From: Pyrodictiaceae archaeon
GTDB taxonomy: Archaea > Thermoproteota > Thermoprotei_A > Sulfolobales > Pyrodictiaceae
DNA: 6,429 bases
Assembly (NCBI GenBank): GCA_027033675.1
Contig: JALVKZ010000007.1
Span: 1 to 6,429, forward strand
Direction: 5' to 3'
This document shows positions 1 to 5,914 of the stretch, one piece after another. The notes beneath the pieces are model-generated. The model ran no database searches. It worked only from the letters and a program-made list of their open reading frames with translations, and had not been told where the DNA came from. The stretch's first letter is position 1. Each line of letters begins with the position of its first letter. A program made the translations under genes and the position numbers.

Positions 1-1540
1 TGGTCATTGTTAGCCCTGTGGCTGACTTGAGCATTCTCAGATAGTGGTTGAAGTCTATGCCTAGCTCAACCCATGGGAACCTACAGGTCACGGCTGATTC
101 GAAGAACCCGCCTCTTATCCTCTGGAGCTCTATGACCTTCCTTACCTTCTCCCTGTTGTACTCGAAGCGACCGTGTTGCACCTCCCAGCTGATTACCCAG
201 GAGTCCTTATGGTGAGCACCTATCGGGCTAGTGGCATAGGCAAGCGCCATGCCTGGTGCGGCGTGGCAGTCGTAGGCGCTTATCTCTAGGCCCTTGACGT
301 GCATAGCGTACCATGTCTCTCCTATCTTCTCTGATACTCTTTTCACGCCCTCGGCGAGGAGGTCTCCCACGCCTCTGCGGTGTGCTATGTCCTCTGCTAG
401 CCTAATTATCTTCGCTACCTCGCCCCACCCAGCATCTACCTCTAGTTTGCCCCTCTCGGCTGCCTCAAGGGCGTAGCCGAGGACGTTACCGAGGCTAATG
501 GTATCCATTCCATAGTAGTCTGCTAGCCTATTCAGAATAGCAACATCCTCTAGTCTTCCTATACCAAGGTTACTTCCAAGCATAGCCACGTTCTCGTAAT
601 CGAGTTCAACCTCCTGGCCCTCAGAGTCCTTGATGACGTGGCCGCAGCTCATAGCGCAGTATGGACAACTCCTTAGGGCAACTCTTATCTTCTCCATGTA
701 CATGCCGCCTATCTTCTCGTAGTCGTCGAAGACTCCTTCTCTGAAGTTCATTGTTGGTAGGACGCTTGCTCCCTGGGCCCATTCAACGGTCATCATTGTT
801 CCCTGGCGCATCCAGAAGCTATAGTTGGGCGAGTTCTTCACGTCCCTTAATGCCTCTCGGGCGAACTTAGCGTATGCGTCTGGGTCGAATAGCTCTGGCT
901 TCTTTGTGCCCTTGACCACTATTGCTTTGAGTTTCTTGCTGCCCATTACTGCACCTATTCCTGGGCGTCCACCGCTTCTACCCTTCTGGGCCACGACGGT
1001 GGCGAATTTTACTAGCTTCTCGCCAGCAGGGCCTATTATGAGGGTTCCTATGTTCTTCCCATATTTCTCCAATAACTTGTCGTAGGCTGTGAATGCGTCA
1101 AGGCCCCAAAGGTCCTCGGCGCTATCGATACGGGCTTTATCATCCTCAACCACGAGTACGCCCGGCTTGTCAAGCGTGCCTTGGATAACTATGGCGTCCC
1201 AGCCAGCAGCCCTTAGATGCACAGACGCCCAGGAGCCAATGTTGCCGTCACCATAGCCGCCGGTAAGAGGGCTCTTAGCCGCAACTAAGACCTTGCCCGT
1301 ACTCGGTCCAGGGAGAGCAGTCAAGGGCCCAACGGCTACTATGAACAAGTTGTCCGGGCTAAGCGGGTCAGTACCCGGCTTCAAGTAGTCCCAGAGAATC
1401 TTAGCGGCGAAACCACGCCCGCCGAGAAACATCCTGGCCATCTCGCCAGGGTAGTGCCACTCACGGAACTCTCCACGACCAAGATCAACCCATAGGATGC
1501 GCTTACTCCAACTAAACAGCTTCTCGCCTGACAAGGCCAC
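1..1540 (-). CDS. Aldehyde:ferredoxin oxidoreductase family tungstoenzyme (3' end beyond window)
   Basis: The family oxidises aldehydes to carboxylic acids with a tungsten bis-pterin cofactor and passes electrons to ferredoxin in the cytoplasm. 513 codons are visible, and I judge about 100 C-terminal residues to be missing against a usual length near 605-620. The N-terminal pterin domain carries LGGRGFAAK (39-47), VGPLTALPGPSTGK (70-83), KSPLTGG (89-95) and GRPGIGAVMGSKKLKAI (191-207). The [4Fe-4S] site shows C-x2-C-x3-C at Cys292, Cys295 and Cys299, and the fourth ligand is probably Cys486. The second cofactor region follows around DCHAAPGMALAYAT (424-437). The usual D-x-x-G-L-C loop before the fourth cysteine reads ESAVTC. 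I chose the GTG at 1540 because GGTG lies 5 nt upstream (1546-1549); a TTG at 1534 is the alternative. The family is very likely. The subfamily (AOR, FOR, GAPOR or WOR type) and the substrate are not resolved. Confidence 0.93.
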   Translation of the reverse strand, partial: MALSGEKLFSWSKRILWVDLGRGEFREWHYPGEMARMFLGGRGFAAKILWDYLKPGTDPLSPDNLFIVAVGPLTALPGPSTGKVLVAAKSPLTGGYGDGNIGSWASVHLRAAGWDAIVIQGTLDKPGVLVVEDDKARIDSAEDLWGLDAFTAYDKLLEKYGKNIGTLIIGPAGEKLVKFATVVAQKGRSGGRPGIGAVMGSKKLKAIVVKGTKKPELFDPDAYAKFAREALRDVKNSPNYSFWMRQGTMMTVEWAQGASVLPTMNFREGVFDDYEKIGGMYMEKIRVALRSCPYCAMSCGHVIKDSEGQEVELDYENVAMLGSNLGIGRLEDVAILNRLADYYGMDTISLGNVLGYALEAAERGKLEVDAGWGEVAKIIRLAEDIAHRRGVGDLLAEGVKRVSEKIGETWYAMHVKGLEISAYDCHAAPGMALAYATSPIGAHHKDSWVISWEVQHGRFEYNREKVRKVIELQRIRGGFFESAVTCRFPWVELGIDFNHYLRMLKSATGLTMT

Positions 1541-1577
1541 CCTTACACCACTATATAGCTCTAGGGAGTGGGCGTTA

Positions 1578-1583
1578 GATAAA
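1578..1583 (-). promoter_or_regulatory. Candidate TATA box of the aldehyde oxidoreductase gene
   Basis: The minus strand reads TTTATC here, centred about 40 nt before the chosen GTG start. That spacing would place transcription start near 1554 and leave a short leader containing the GGTG ribosome binding site. The nearby CTATATAG at 1551-1558 is a better TATA sequence but is too close to the GTG, since it would put transcription start inside the coding region. Weak call. Confidence 0.25.
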
Positions 1584-1631
1584 CTAGGCGCCGAACCAGA
1601 TAAGCTTACTCACATCCCGCTAGCCCCACAG

Positions 1632-1637
1632 TTATAC
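1632..1637 (+). promoter_or_regulatory. Candidate TATA box of the crcB-DUF190 operon
   Basis: The plus strand reads TTATAC, centred about 70 nt before the crcB ATG, which would give a leader of roughly 45 nt that includes the GAGGG site. CTATATAG at 1551-1558 is an alternative with a leader of about 124 nt. No fluoride riboswitch fold was recognised in this leader. Low confidence. Confidence 0.25.
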
Positions 1638-1704
1638 CATTGCCTTCTTCCACGCGCAGAGAAAAGAGTCCTCGTAGCCTAACTCCGGGCAGAGGGTACG
1701 GGCT

Positions 1705-2100
1705 ATGGGACTAGAAGATGTACTATTAGACGCGGCGGTTGTAGCAATTGGCGGCGCGCTTGGAGCTATGTCTAGGTGGCTACTAGCCCGCATAGTACAA
1801 GATGGCTACGAGTTCCCCGTAGGCACGCTAGCTGTCAACCTGCTCGGCTCTCTGCTACTGGGGTTCGTGATGGGGGCAGCCTCTCTTTATGGCGCCTTTA
1901 CTAGGTGGCAGCGCCTCCTCGTGGCAACGGGCTTCGCGGGCGCATTTACAACTTTCTCAACATTTATGTACGAGTCCTTCATGTACCTGCTAGAATGGTC
2001 TATAGGTGAAGCACTCTTTTACATAGGAATCAGTATAGCGCTAGGCCTCCTAATGATATATGTGGGATATAGTCTCTCAGCGGTGGTGTATCGTAGATGA
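1705..2100 (+). CDS. crcB: CrcB/Fluc fluoride ion channel
   Basis: Members of this family are small membrane proteins that form dual-topology dimers and let fluoride leave the cell, protecting enzymes such as enolase from inhibition. The 131-residue length is normal. Family signatures are all present: GGALGAMSRW (16-25), PVGTLAVNLLGSLLLG (38-53) with the pore asparagine N45, and GFAGAFTTFSTF (76-87) with the TTFSTF element that supplies pore phenylalanines and lines the central sodium site. Four hydrophobic segments can be read (about 8-30, 38-60, 69-95, 101-127). The ATG at 1705 is the first start after an in-frame TAG at 1675-1677 and has GAGGG at 1692-1696, 8 nt upstream. The stop codon overlaps the start of the DUF190 gene, so the two are almost certainly co-transcribed. 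The gene diverges from the oxidoreductase gene, with no evident functional link. Confidence 0.95.
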   Translation: MGLEDVLLDAAVVAIGGALGAMSRWLLARIVQDGYEFPVGTLAVNLLGSLLLGFVMGAASLYGAFTRWQRLLVATGFAGAFTTFSTFMYESFMYLLEWSIGEALFYIGISIALGLLMIYVGYSLSAVVYRR

Positions 2101-2465
2101 CTGGGTGCATGCGTCTACGAATATATATAGGCGAATCAGACCGCTACCATCATAAGCCATTATACATGTACTTACTGGAGTGGTTTCATAGGAAGGGGTT
2201 CCGAGGAGCCACGGTCTTCCGTGGAATAGCTGGCTACGGCTCACACAGCAAGATCCATAGCATAAGCGTGTTCAGGCTCTCCGAGGACCTACCAGTAGTG
2301 ATAGAGGTCATTGACGAGGAGGAAAAGATACGTGGCGTCCTAGGAGAACTACGCGACATAGTGAGAGAGGGCCTGATAACCCTGGAGCCAGTAGAGGTCG
2401 TCTTCTACGGCCATGGAGGAGTACACATGGGCGCGGAGAGAAGAGAGTGCCTTGGACAAGAGTAA
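2097..2465 (+). CDS. DUF190 family PII-like protein
   Basis: The protein is 122 residues, normal for DUF190, a family with a PII/ferredoxin-like trimeric fold and no settled biochemical role. Recognised family features are LRIYIGESDRY (7-17), GATVFRGIAGYGSHSKIHS (37-55), which corresponds to the flexible loop region of PII-like proteins, LSEDLPVVIEVIDEEEKI (61-78) and the EGLITLEPVEVV strand (91-102). The start overlaps the crcB stop as ATGA (2097-2100), with GGTG about 10 nt upstream inside crcB. An alternative ATG at 2109 (MRLRIYIG) better matches the usual N-terminus of the family but has no well-spaced ribosome binding site. From general knowledge, DUF190 genes often sit beside crcB in archaea and bacteria. 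A role in sensing or tuning fluoride export is inference from that context. The C-terminal tail (105-122) is rich in Gly, His, Glu and Arg and is not part of the core. Confidence 0.88.
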   Translation: MTGCMRLRIYIGESDRYHHKPLYMYLLEWFHRKGFRGATVFRGIAGYGSHSKIHSISVFRLSEDLPVVIEVIDEEEKIRGVLGELRDIVREGLITLEPVEVVFYGHGGVHMGAERRECLGQE

Positions 2466-2472
2466 TGAAATA

Positions 2473-2480
2473 GAAATTAT
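2473..2480 (+). promoter_or_regulatory. Promoter-like TATA element with no gene behind it
   Basis: GAAATTATAAGG-type sequence follows the DUF190 stop, with an A-rich stretch where a BRE would sit and TTATAA as the box. Predicted transcription start is near 2505, running into the 3' end of the peroxiredoxin gene as antisense. The only reading frame downstream is ATG at 2510 with seven codons. It could be a chance AT-rich spacer between convergent genes. Confidence 0.2.
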
Positions 2481-2492
2481 AAGGGTAGTTGT

Positions 2493-2520
2493 AAAAACGA
2501 GACCTAGTTATGCCTCTAGG
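2493..2520 (-). terminator. Hairpin plus T-tract behind the peroxiredoxin gene
   Basis: Read on the minus strand, CCTAG (2520-2516), an 8-nt loop and CTAGG (2507-2503) can form a five-pair stem, and TTTTT (2497-2493) follows 5 nt later, about 40 nt after the peroxiredoxin stop. Archaeal termination depends chiefly on T-tracts, so the T5 is the meaningful part. The stem is short and may be incidental. Confidence 0.4.
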
Positions 2521-2536
2521 ATGGTATGCTTAGGTG

Positions 2537-3244
2537 TTATTGGCAGTTAGCTACTCTCTTGAGGACTTTCCTAGCGAACTCCTTCTCCTCGGCGGTGGCC
2601 TTGTCCTCGTAGCAGAACCACCAGTCGAAGCACTTGAATTGCTTCATTCTCTCAGCAGCCTCCTGCTCTGTTGAGGCTGGTGGCACTATTAGGTTGTCGC
2701 CTATGATCTCGTTGTTTGGCCAGTTGGCTGGTAGTGCGCGGCCGTATTTCTCGTTGAGCTGTAGGGCCTCTACTAGCCTTAGTATCTCGTCGATGTTCCT
2801 GCCAACGTCTAGTGGGTAGTAGAGTATTGCTCTTATAACGCCCTTGTTATCTACCACGAAGACCGCTCTTACTGTTACTACGCCGCTCTCGGCATGTATC
2901 ATTCCTAGCTTCTTGGCAACCTCGCCCATGGGGTCAGCAATTATCGGGAATGGTATCTCTACTCCTAGCTTCTCCTTTATCCACTCCTTCCACTTTATGT
3001 GGCTGAAGCTGTTGTCAACGCTTAGGCCTATTAGCTCTGTGTTTAGCTTCTGGAAGTCCTCGTACCTCTTGGCGAAGGCTACGAACTCTGTTGTACAGAC
3101 TGGTGTGAAGTCTGCTGGGTGGCTGAAGAGGACGAACCATTTACCCTTCTCAACGAAGTAGTCTGGTAGCTTTATTACTCCTCTGTCAGTCTTTACCTCC
3201 ATTTCTGGGAACTTTTCACCTATGAGTGGTATCTGGCCGGGCAT
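2537..3244 (-). CDS. Peroxiredoxin, Prx6-type (archaeal thiol peroxidase, ApTPx-like)
   Basis: The enzyme reduces hydrogen peroxide and alkyl hydroperoxides through a peroxidatic cysteine. With the ATG at 3244 it has 235 residues. PADFTPVC (43-50) carries the peroxidatic Cys50 and the PxxxTxxC motif. Arg126 in TVRAVF is the usual catalytic arginine. FKCFDWWFC (203-211) carries Cys205 and the presumed resolving Cys211. From memory the protein aligns nearly throughout with the Aeropyrum pernix enzyme (250 residues, Cys50/207/213), which forms a ring decamer. The tail is shorter and ends in an extra Cys234. A GTG directly upstream (3247) would add one residue. I chose the ATG because AGGGTGA lies 6 nt before it and it restores the Cys50 numbering and MPG start of the homologue. 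The gene stands alone, between a convergent operon and a divergent membrane protein gene. Confidence 0.96.
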   Translation of the reverse strand: MPGQIPLIGEKFPEMEVKTDRGVIKLPDYFVEKGKWFVLFSHPADFTPVCTTEFVAFAKRYEDFQKLNTELIGLSVDNSFSHIKWKEWIKEKLGVEIPFPIIADPMGEVAKKLGMIHAESGVVTVRAVFVVDNKGVIRAILYYPLDVGRNIDEILRLVEALQLNEKYGRALPANWPNNEIIGDNLIVPPASTEQEAAERMKQFKCFDWWFCYEDKATAEEKEFARKVLKRVANCQ

Positions 3245-3286
3245 CACGTTTCACCCTATTCCTTTCTCTCCGTATTCTCTGTGTAC

Positions 3287-3301
3287 TAGAAATTATTTCT
3301 A
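3287..3301. promoter_or_regulatory. Perfect 15-bp palindrome at the peroxiredoxin promoter (operator candidate)
   Basis: TAGAAAT-T-ATTTCTA is a perfect 7-bp inverted repeat around one central base. It lies just downstream of the TATA-like box at 3308-3313 and ends about 3 nt before the predicted transcription start near 3284. A dimeric winged-helix repressor bound there would block RNA polymerase. The regulator is not in this window. The symmetry is seen directly; the function is inferred. Confidence 0.45.
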
Positions 3302-3304
3302 ACA

Positions 3305-3315
3305 AGGTTTTAAGC
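3305..3315 (-). promoter_or_regulatory. Promoter (TATA-like box) of the peroxiredoxin gene
   Basis: The minus strand reads GCTTAAAACCT, with TTAAAA at 3313-3308. Predicted transcription start is near 3284, giving a leader of about 40 nt that contains the AGGGTGA ribosome binding site. The same 11 bases occur upstream of the binding protein gene at 4137-4147, which supports reading both as promoters. Confidence 0.5.
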
Positions 3316-3459
3316 CTATCCCCGCAGCCTACAAAGTAGTACCCCATACAATAGTTAAGCAACCAATTAGCCACAATAACGTATGAATAAATTAGCTCAC
3401 CACTACAAGGAAAACACCAATAACCATAAACCAGCACTAATCGCTACAAGGGAGATGCC

Positions 3460-4008
3460 TTGAGGAAAAAGTGCCTCATGCTCTCAATACTCGCACTCGC
3501 GGCCCCCTTCACATTAATAGGGATAGCAATAACAGTGGCCCCATGGTTCCACTTCTGGAACAATGCTCTAAGCGACCTAGGGCACCAAGTAAAGCATCCA
3601 GGCACAGCAAAGATCTTTAATGCAGGCCTCGTACTAGGCACGATGCTCTCGGCTCTGCTGGCGTGCAAGTGCCTACAGGGTTGGCGTGAGGCACTTGTAT
3701 GGCTAGAGGGATTCAGCCTTGCTCTTGTAGCGGTGTTCAACGAGGCCTACGGTGCGCTGCACTTCTGGGTCTCAGTACTCTTCTTTATCAGTCTCTTAGC
3801 AATGATACTAGCCTACATTATTGCAGCAAGTAGTATAGTGCTAAAATCCTATGCAGCCGTTGCGCTAGTAACCTACATAGTTATCTGGTACCTACACTTC
3901 GCGAAGAACACACCACCAGGTGCAGCAATACCAGAGCTTATCTCGGTCACCTTATACGCGCCAGTGCTTATTCATGCCGCCTTAGTGGGGGCAGAAGAAA
4001 AGAAATAG
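3460..4008 (+). CDS. DUF998 family integral membrane protein, six helices
   Basis: This is a 182-residue hydrophobic protein with six likely membrane helices at about 7-28, 52-70, 78-97, 101-125, 130-147 and 158-177, and a charged KK pair near each end. The segments FWNNALSDLGHQVKHPGTAKIFNAGL (32-57), FNEAYGALHFWVSVLFF (93-109) and IPELIS (157-162) are typical of archaeal DUF998 proteins, whose activity is unknown. The start is a TTG at 3460 with GGGAG at 3450-3454, 5 nt upstream. The next in-frame start is ATG 3478 (residue 7), whose only upstream GAGG is 12 nt away, so TTG is preferred; the in-frame stop upstream is at 3427. It has no operon partner: its upstream neighbour diverges and about 200 nt separate it from the binding protein gene. 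No catalytic role can be assigned. Confidence 0.8.
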   Translation: MRKKCLMLSILALAAPFTLIGIAITVAPWFHFWNNALSDLGHQVKHPGTAKIFNAGLVLGTMLSALLACKCLQGWREALVWLEGFSLALVAVFNEAYGALHFWVSVLFFISLLAMILAYIIAASSIVLKSYAAVALVTYIVIWYLHFAKNTPPGAAIPELISVTLYAPVLIHAALVGAEEKK

Positions 4009-4136
4009 TGACTTACTTTATCCGATGCAATGGGTTCCCATACTCTATTCTGTATTTTACCTTTGTAGTAATTTAGCTGGTTTCTAAGCTATTTTCTCCC
4101 AGGTATTTCTCATGGACTAGTATTGGGCCAGGTAAA

Positions 4137-4147
4137 GCTTAAAACCT
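4137..4147 (+). promoter_or_regulatory. Promoter (TATA-like box) of the substrate-binding protein gene
   Basis: GCTTAAAACCT is identical over 11 bases to the box before the peroxiredoxin gene. TTAAAA (4139-4144) predicts transcription start near 4167-4168, giving a leader of about 37 nt. GGTGAGG at 4193-4199 lies 5 nt before the ATG at 4205 and serves as ribosome binding site. Confidence 0.55.
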
Positions 4148-4204
4148 AGTGGGATAAGCGTGGTTACTTGATGGATAAGGAGACGGATTCATGGTGAGGA
4201 GTGA

Positions 4205-5725
4205 ATGAGCAGAGCACTCGCAGCCCTGGCTCTACTTGCGGTATTCATAGCCCCGGTGATAGCCCCGATAGCGTTCGCAGCGGAGAAGCCAGTGACAATA
4301 ACAATAGGTGCATTGCTACCGCTGACCGGCGACCTAAGCGACTACGGTGCTAGGCAGAAGGCGACACTAGAGGTAGCTATACAGGATATGAACAAGTACC
4401 TAGAAGAGCACCACGCATGGTTCCGCTTAGCCCTAGCAGTAGAGGACACGGCGACGCAGCCAGACCAGGCGGTACAGAAGTTCAACGCGCTCGTAGCTAG
4501 GGGTATAAAGTTCATAATAGGCCCGATGAGCAGCGCTGAGGCAAAGAAAGTCAAGGACCTAGCAACGCAGCAAAACGTGCTACTAATAAGCCCCTCAAGC
4601 ACAGCCGACGAGCTAGCAATACCGGGAGACAACCTCTATAGATTCTGTTCACCAAACGCTGTAGAGGCTGAGGCACTCGTAAAGCTAATGCAGGACCTAG
4701 GCATCAAGGGAATAGTACTCATAGTGAGAGCCGATACATGGGGCGAGGACCTAAAGAAAGCAATAATAGAAAACGCTGAGAAGGCTGGCATAGAGTACAA
4801 GCCAGCTCTGGAGTACAACCCGGAGTCACCAAACTTCGGAGCCATAGCGGCTCAGGCAAAGACCTATGTAGACGACCTAGCCAAGAAATACGGTAGGCCC
4901 CACGTAGCAGTCGTCGTACTAGCATTCAAGGAGGCAGTACAGCTAATGACGGAGGCAGCTAACTACAAGACCCTGCGCGACGTGCTATGGATAGGCAGCG
5001 ACGCAACGGCAAAACTAGCCTCCATAAGCCAGGACCCAGTAGTAAGGCAGTTCGCCAAAGAGACTCTGTTCATAAATCCACTGTACTCTCCCGCGGCTAC
5101 TGAGAACCAGAAGAAGATAGCTGAGAAAGTAAAGGCAATGATAGGCGACGTCCCAGACGCCTATAGCTACGCTGGCTACGACGCAGTAGTAGCCATAGCC
5201 CTAGCACTAATAAAGGCACCACCCGACATAAGGAACAACCCTGACAAGCTAGTAGACTTCGTGAAGAAGCAGCTAGACAACGGGCTAACAATGAGCGACG
5301 AGTTCGCCAAGCTATCAGCTACTGGCAAGTTCCCGCTAAGCAAGGCAGGAGACAGAGCAACAGCCGACTTCGACTGGTGGATAGTCTACGACTTCAATGG
5401 TAAATGGGACTGGTACCTAGTAGGCAAGTACCTAGGCTTACAGAGAGTAAACAAGTGGTACAAGGTAAACGGCGTAACTTACCCAGAGCTAGTTAAGCAG
5501 AAGTTTGGCGGAGCAGCTGCGGCGACTACGACACAGGCTCCACAAACAACTACAACGACAACCCAGCAGCAGACTACAACTCAGCCAGCAACCCAGGCGC
5601 CAGCTACAACACAGCAAACGACGACCACGAAGAAGGGTGGCAGCAACACCGGCCTCATAGTAGGATCAATCATAGTCATAATAATAGTGATCATAGGAGC
5701 TGCCCTAGCTCTTAGGAAGAAGTAA
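4205..5725 (+). CDS. ABC transporter substrate-binding protein, LivK/HAAT type, C-terminally anchored
   Basis: The protein captures a solute outside the cell and delivers it to an ABC importer. Residues 1-25 are a signal peptide ending in AFA, with no lipobox cysteine. The mature part is a Leu/Ile/Val-binding type fold (Peripla_BP_6): TITIGALLPLTGDLSDYG (31-48), GPMSSAE (106-112), SPSSTADEL (129-137) and the second lobe from about 160. After about residue 436 comes a Thr/Gln/Ala/Pro linker (437-475), then a single helix (about 483-503) and the tail RKK, so the protein is tethered to the membrane from its C-terminus, an arrangement common in archaea. The linker is probably O-glycosylated (family knowledge, not seen). 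It precedes a LivG-type ATPase gene on the same strand, which supports an importer role. Ligand could be branched-chain amino acids or another amide or amino acid; the sequence does not decide. Confidence 0.93.
   Translation: MSRALAALALLAVFIAPVIAPIAFAAEKPVTITIGALLPLTGDLSDYGARQKATLEVAIQDMNKYLEEHHAWFRLALAVEDTATQPDQAVQKFNALVARGIKFIIGPMSSAEAKKVKDLATQQNVLLISPSSTADELAIPGDNLYRFCSPNAVEAEALVKLMQDLGIKGIVLIVRADTWGEDLKKAIIENAEKAGIEYKPALEYNPESPNFGAIAAQAKTYVDDLAKKYGRPHVAVVVLAFKEAVQLMTEAANYKTLRDVLWIGSDATAKLASISQDPVVRQFAKETLFINPLYSPAATENQKKIAEKVKAMIGDVPDAYSYAGYDAVVAIALALIKAPPDIRNNPDKLVDFVKKQLDNGLTMSDEFAKLSATGKFPLSKAGDRATADFDWWIVYDFNGKWDWYLVGKYLGLQRVNKWYKVNGVTYPELVKQKFGGAAAATTTQAPQTTTTTTQQQTTTQPATQAPATTQQTTTTKKGGSNTGLIVGSIIVIIIVIIGAALALRKK
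5513..5629 (+). repeat. Low-complexity Thr/Gln linker-coding tract
   Basis: This in-frame stretch of ACA/ACT/ACG, CAG/CAA and GCN codons encodes a 39-residue Thr-rich spacer between the binding domain and the membrane helix. Codon choice within the Thr runs is mixed, so it is not a pure triplet repeat, but runs of this kind can change length by slippage or recombination. Confidence 0.7.
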
Positions 5726-5764
5726 GACGCAGAGACTCGAATAAGAGGTACTAAGTCATGGAGG

Positions 5765-5817
5765 TTTTTTAAATCATGTATACAGTTTCTGGCCTAACGA
5801 TATCCCACACGTTTTTT
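5765..5817 (+). terminator. Two T6 tracts after the binding protein gene
   Basis: TTTTTT occurs at 5765-5770, 40 nt after the stop, and again at 5812-5817. T-rich tracts on the coding strand are the main archaeal termination signal. No convincing hairpin is seen before them. Because an ATPase gene follows on the same strand, they may act as partial terminators that lower transporter expression relative to the binding protein. Confidence 0.45.
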
Positions 5818-5914
5818 AGTACTCCCGTAAATCGTTCCCGTGCCTAAACTGGATGCAATAATAAGCGTCTCTGAAGCGTTTTGCATCGTACTGGTCAAGC
5901 CTTGGGCAAGGGTG

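Noticed and set aside
294..1085. Plus-strand frames of 60 and 86 residues
   Set aside because: They lie antisense to the oxidoreductase gene, whose conserved motifs run continuously through this region.
1551..1558. Palindromic CTATATAG as TATA box for the oxidoreductase gene
   Set aside because: Its centre is only about 14 nt before the GTG start, so transcription would begin inside the coding sequence.
1497..1682. 61-residue plus-strand frame
   Set aside because: It overlaps the oxidoreductase N-terminus and the divergent promoter region antisense, has no recognisable family and no good ribosome binding site.
1560..1704. Possible fluoride riboswitch ahead of crcB
   Set aside because: I could not find the conserved crcB-motif core or its pseudoknot pairing in this stretch. 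A covariance-model search would settle it.
2634..3161. Plus-strand frames of 61 and 105 residues
   Set aside because: They are antisense to the well-recognised peroxiredoxin and show Ser/Pro-rich shadow composition.
2471..3296. TAGAAATTAT on the plus strand at both 2471-2480 and 3287-3296, flanking the peroxiredoxin
   Set aside because: A shared 10-mer in AT-rich spacers is expected by chance at this window length. No target duplication or mobile element is associated.
3216..3437. 73-residue minus-strand frame upstream of the peroxiredoxin
   Set aside because: It covers the peroxiredoxin promoter and overlaps its 5' end out of frame, with no family resemblance.
5776..5847. 23-codon ATG frame between binding protein and ATPase
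   Set aside because: It has no ribosome binding site, runs across a T6 tract and has no recognisable product.
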